64,000 nt of DNA from Epiperipatus broadwayi (lineage: Eukaryota > Onychophora > Udeonychophora > Euonychophora > Peripatidae). Within the stretch, counting starts at the first letter, position 1. Each line of letters opens with the position of its first letter. The translations under genes were made by a program, and so were the position numbers. This document shows, in pieces, positions 63,101-64,000 of this stretch. The stretch spans positions 344,501-408,500 of the forward strand of contig JAQFVV010012401.1 of the NCBI GenBank assembly GCA_028023455.1. Reading direction: 5' to 3'. A model generated the notes under the pieces. That model was not told the DNA's origin. It ran no database searches and saw nothing but the letters and a program-made list of their open reading frames with translations.

Positions 63101-64000
63101 AAGTTATATATGTATGATGTATAAATAATAATAGGATAATTAGATTTTATAGTACAATTTAAAGCTGAAAATACCTGGTATATAACAGTGTAATAAATTA
63201 TTTTAAAAGAAAACAGTTAAATAAAGCTTAATTACATCCTTGCTTATGGTTGTAAAAGCTGGCCATATAAAATAATACAGCTATAAATAGTTAAAAGTAT
63301 ATTAATAATTTGAATATAATATTTTAAAACTAATAAATTAAATAAATGCTAGATGTAGTGTTATAATTGTATTTAATAATCAAAATTAATAGAGTATATT
63401 TTATTATAAACTTTGGGATGGTGAGAATTATATTTAGTTCTACAAGTTTTAATTATTTTCCAAATTTTTATAAAATATATCAGTTTTGGTAATTTAGACC
63501 GAGACGTAAATAAAAAATCATTTGATAAAGTTAGTAAAAACGTGACTGTATATTATATACCTTCACACACACGCTTGTTAAAATAATAATAAAGTTTGTG
63601 AATTTGAAACTAAATATAATTGCCATCGATCCTTAAAGTACAAGTTGAAGTATTAAATATTGTTTTAATAATTATTTTAAAAGTTTAAATAATTTTTATA
63701 AAACTAAAATTGAATTTAAAAATACTAGTCTAAATAATATTTTGAGACATTACGTCATCAATTCCTTATTTTAAAAGTCTAATCTGTTGTAAAACTAAAT
63801 GTGTAAATCTGTTCGCGCTAAAAAAGTCATTAACCAATCAACAGAGGTAAATTAATAGACAAAATATAAGAATTAGACTAAGCGGAGGGAGAAGGAATGT
63901 GTAAGTGAAAGAGAAAGTAACATATTTTTTTTAGCTGATAACACCGTAGCTGGAAAAGTGTTATAAATTTAAAAGTTTGTATTTGTTTTAAAAGTTCTTC
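60164..64000 (+). other. Intron after Ig exon 3, running off the window
   Basis: It starts with GTAAGTTA. The sequence is A+T-rich without a recognised exon, transposon or RNA gene. A short (ATTC)n run lies at about 62,992-63,013. Confidence 0.6.

Overview
This is strongly A+T-rich metazoan DNA with large spliceosomal introns, most likely from an invertebrate. It carries Ty3/gypsy-type LTR elements, RTE-like LINE remnants, Penelope-like elements, a Merlin/IS1595-like transposase remnant, a piggyBac-type MITE and many AT or AC/AT microsatellites. The phylum cannot be fixed from the sequence alone.

Positions 1-41,790 are a transposon graveyard. They hold the end of an LTR (1-265) and a nearly complete but decayed Ty3/gypsy element on the + strand (3,172-15,988), whose 5' LTR carries a second, diverged LTR of the same family (5,151-7,755). 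Next comes a LINE reverse-transcriptase tail. A large minus-strand gypsy element follows (about 16,853-36,832), interrupted by another complete minus-strand gypsy element (18,610-26,427). Both minus-strand elements have lost protease, RT and RNase H and join a gag start to an integrase tail. Beyond them lie a minus-strand LINE endonuclease remnant split by a TTAA-flanked MITE (36,952-37,720) and a solo LTR (38,685-41,785) with a GTAT target-site duplication.

From 43,781 onward the window holds part of one host gene on the + strand. Three exons (43,781-44,104; 51,099-51,434; 59,909-60,163) each encode one immunoglobulin domain and are all bounded by phase-1 introns. The protein resembles the first three Ig domains of the IRRE/Kirrel-nephrin cell-adhesion family. 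The start of the gene and everything after the third Ig exon lie outside the window or were not found.

The introns carry a Penelope GIY-YIG fragment, a dispersed repeat family with a hammerhead-ribozyme-like core, a degenerate minisatellite, a Merlin-like transposase remnant, an inverted pair of Penelope 3' ends, and a large palindrome of about 335-bp units ending 91 bp before the third Ig exon. No tRNA, rRNA or CRISPR array was recognised.
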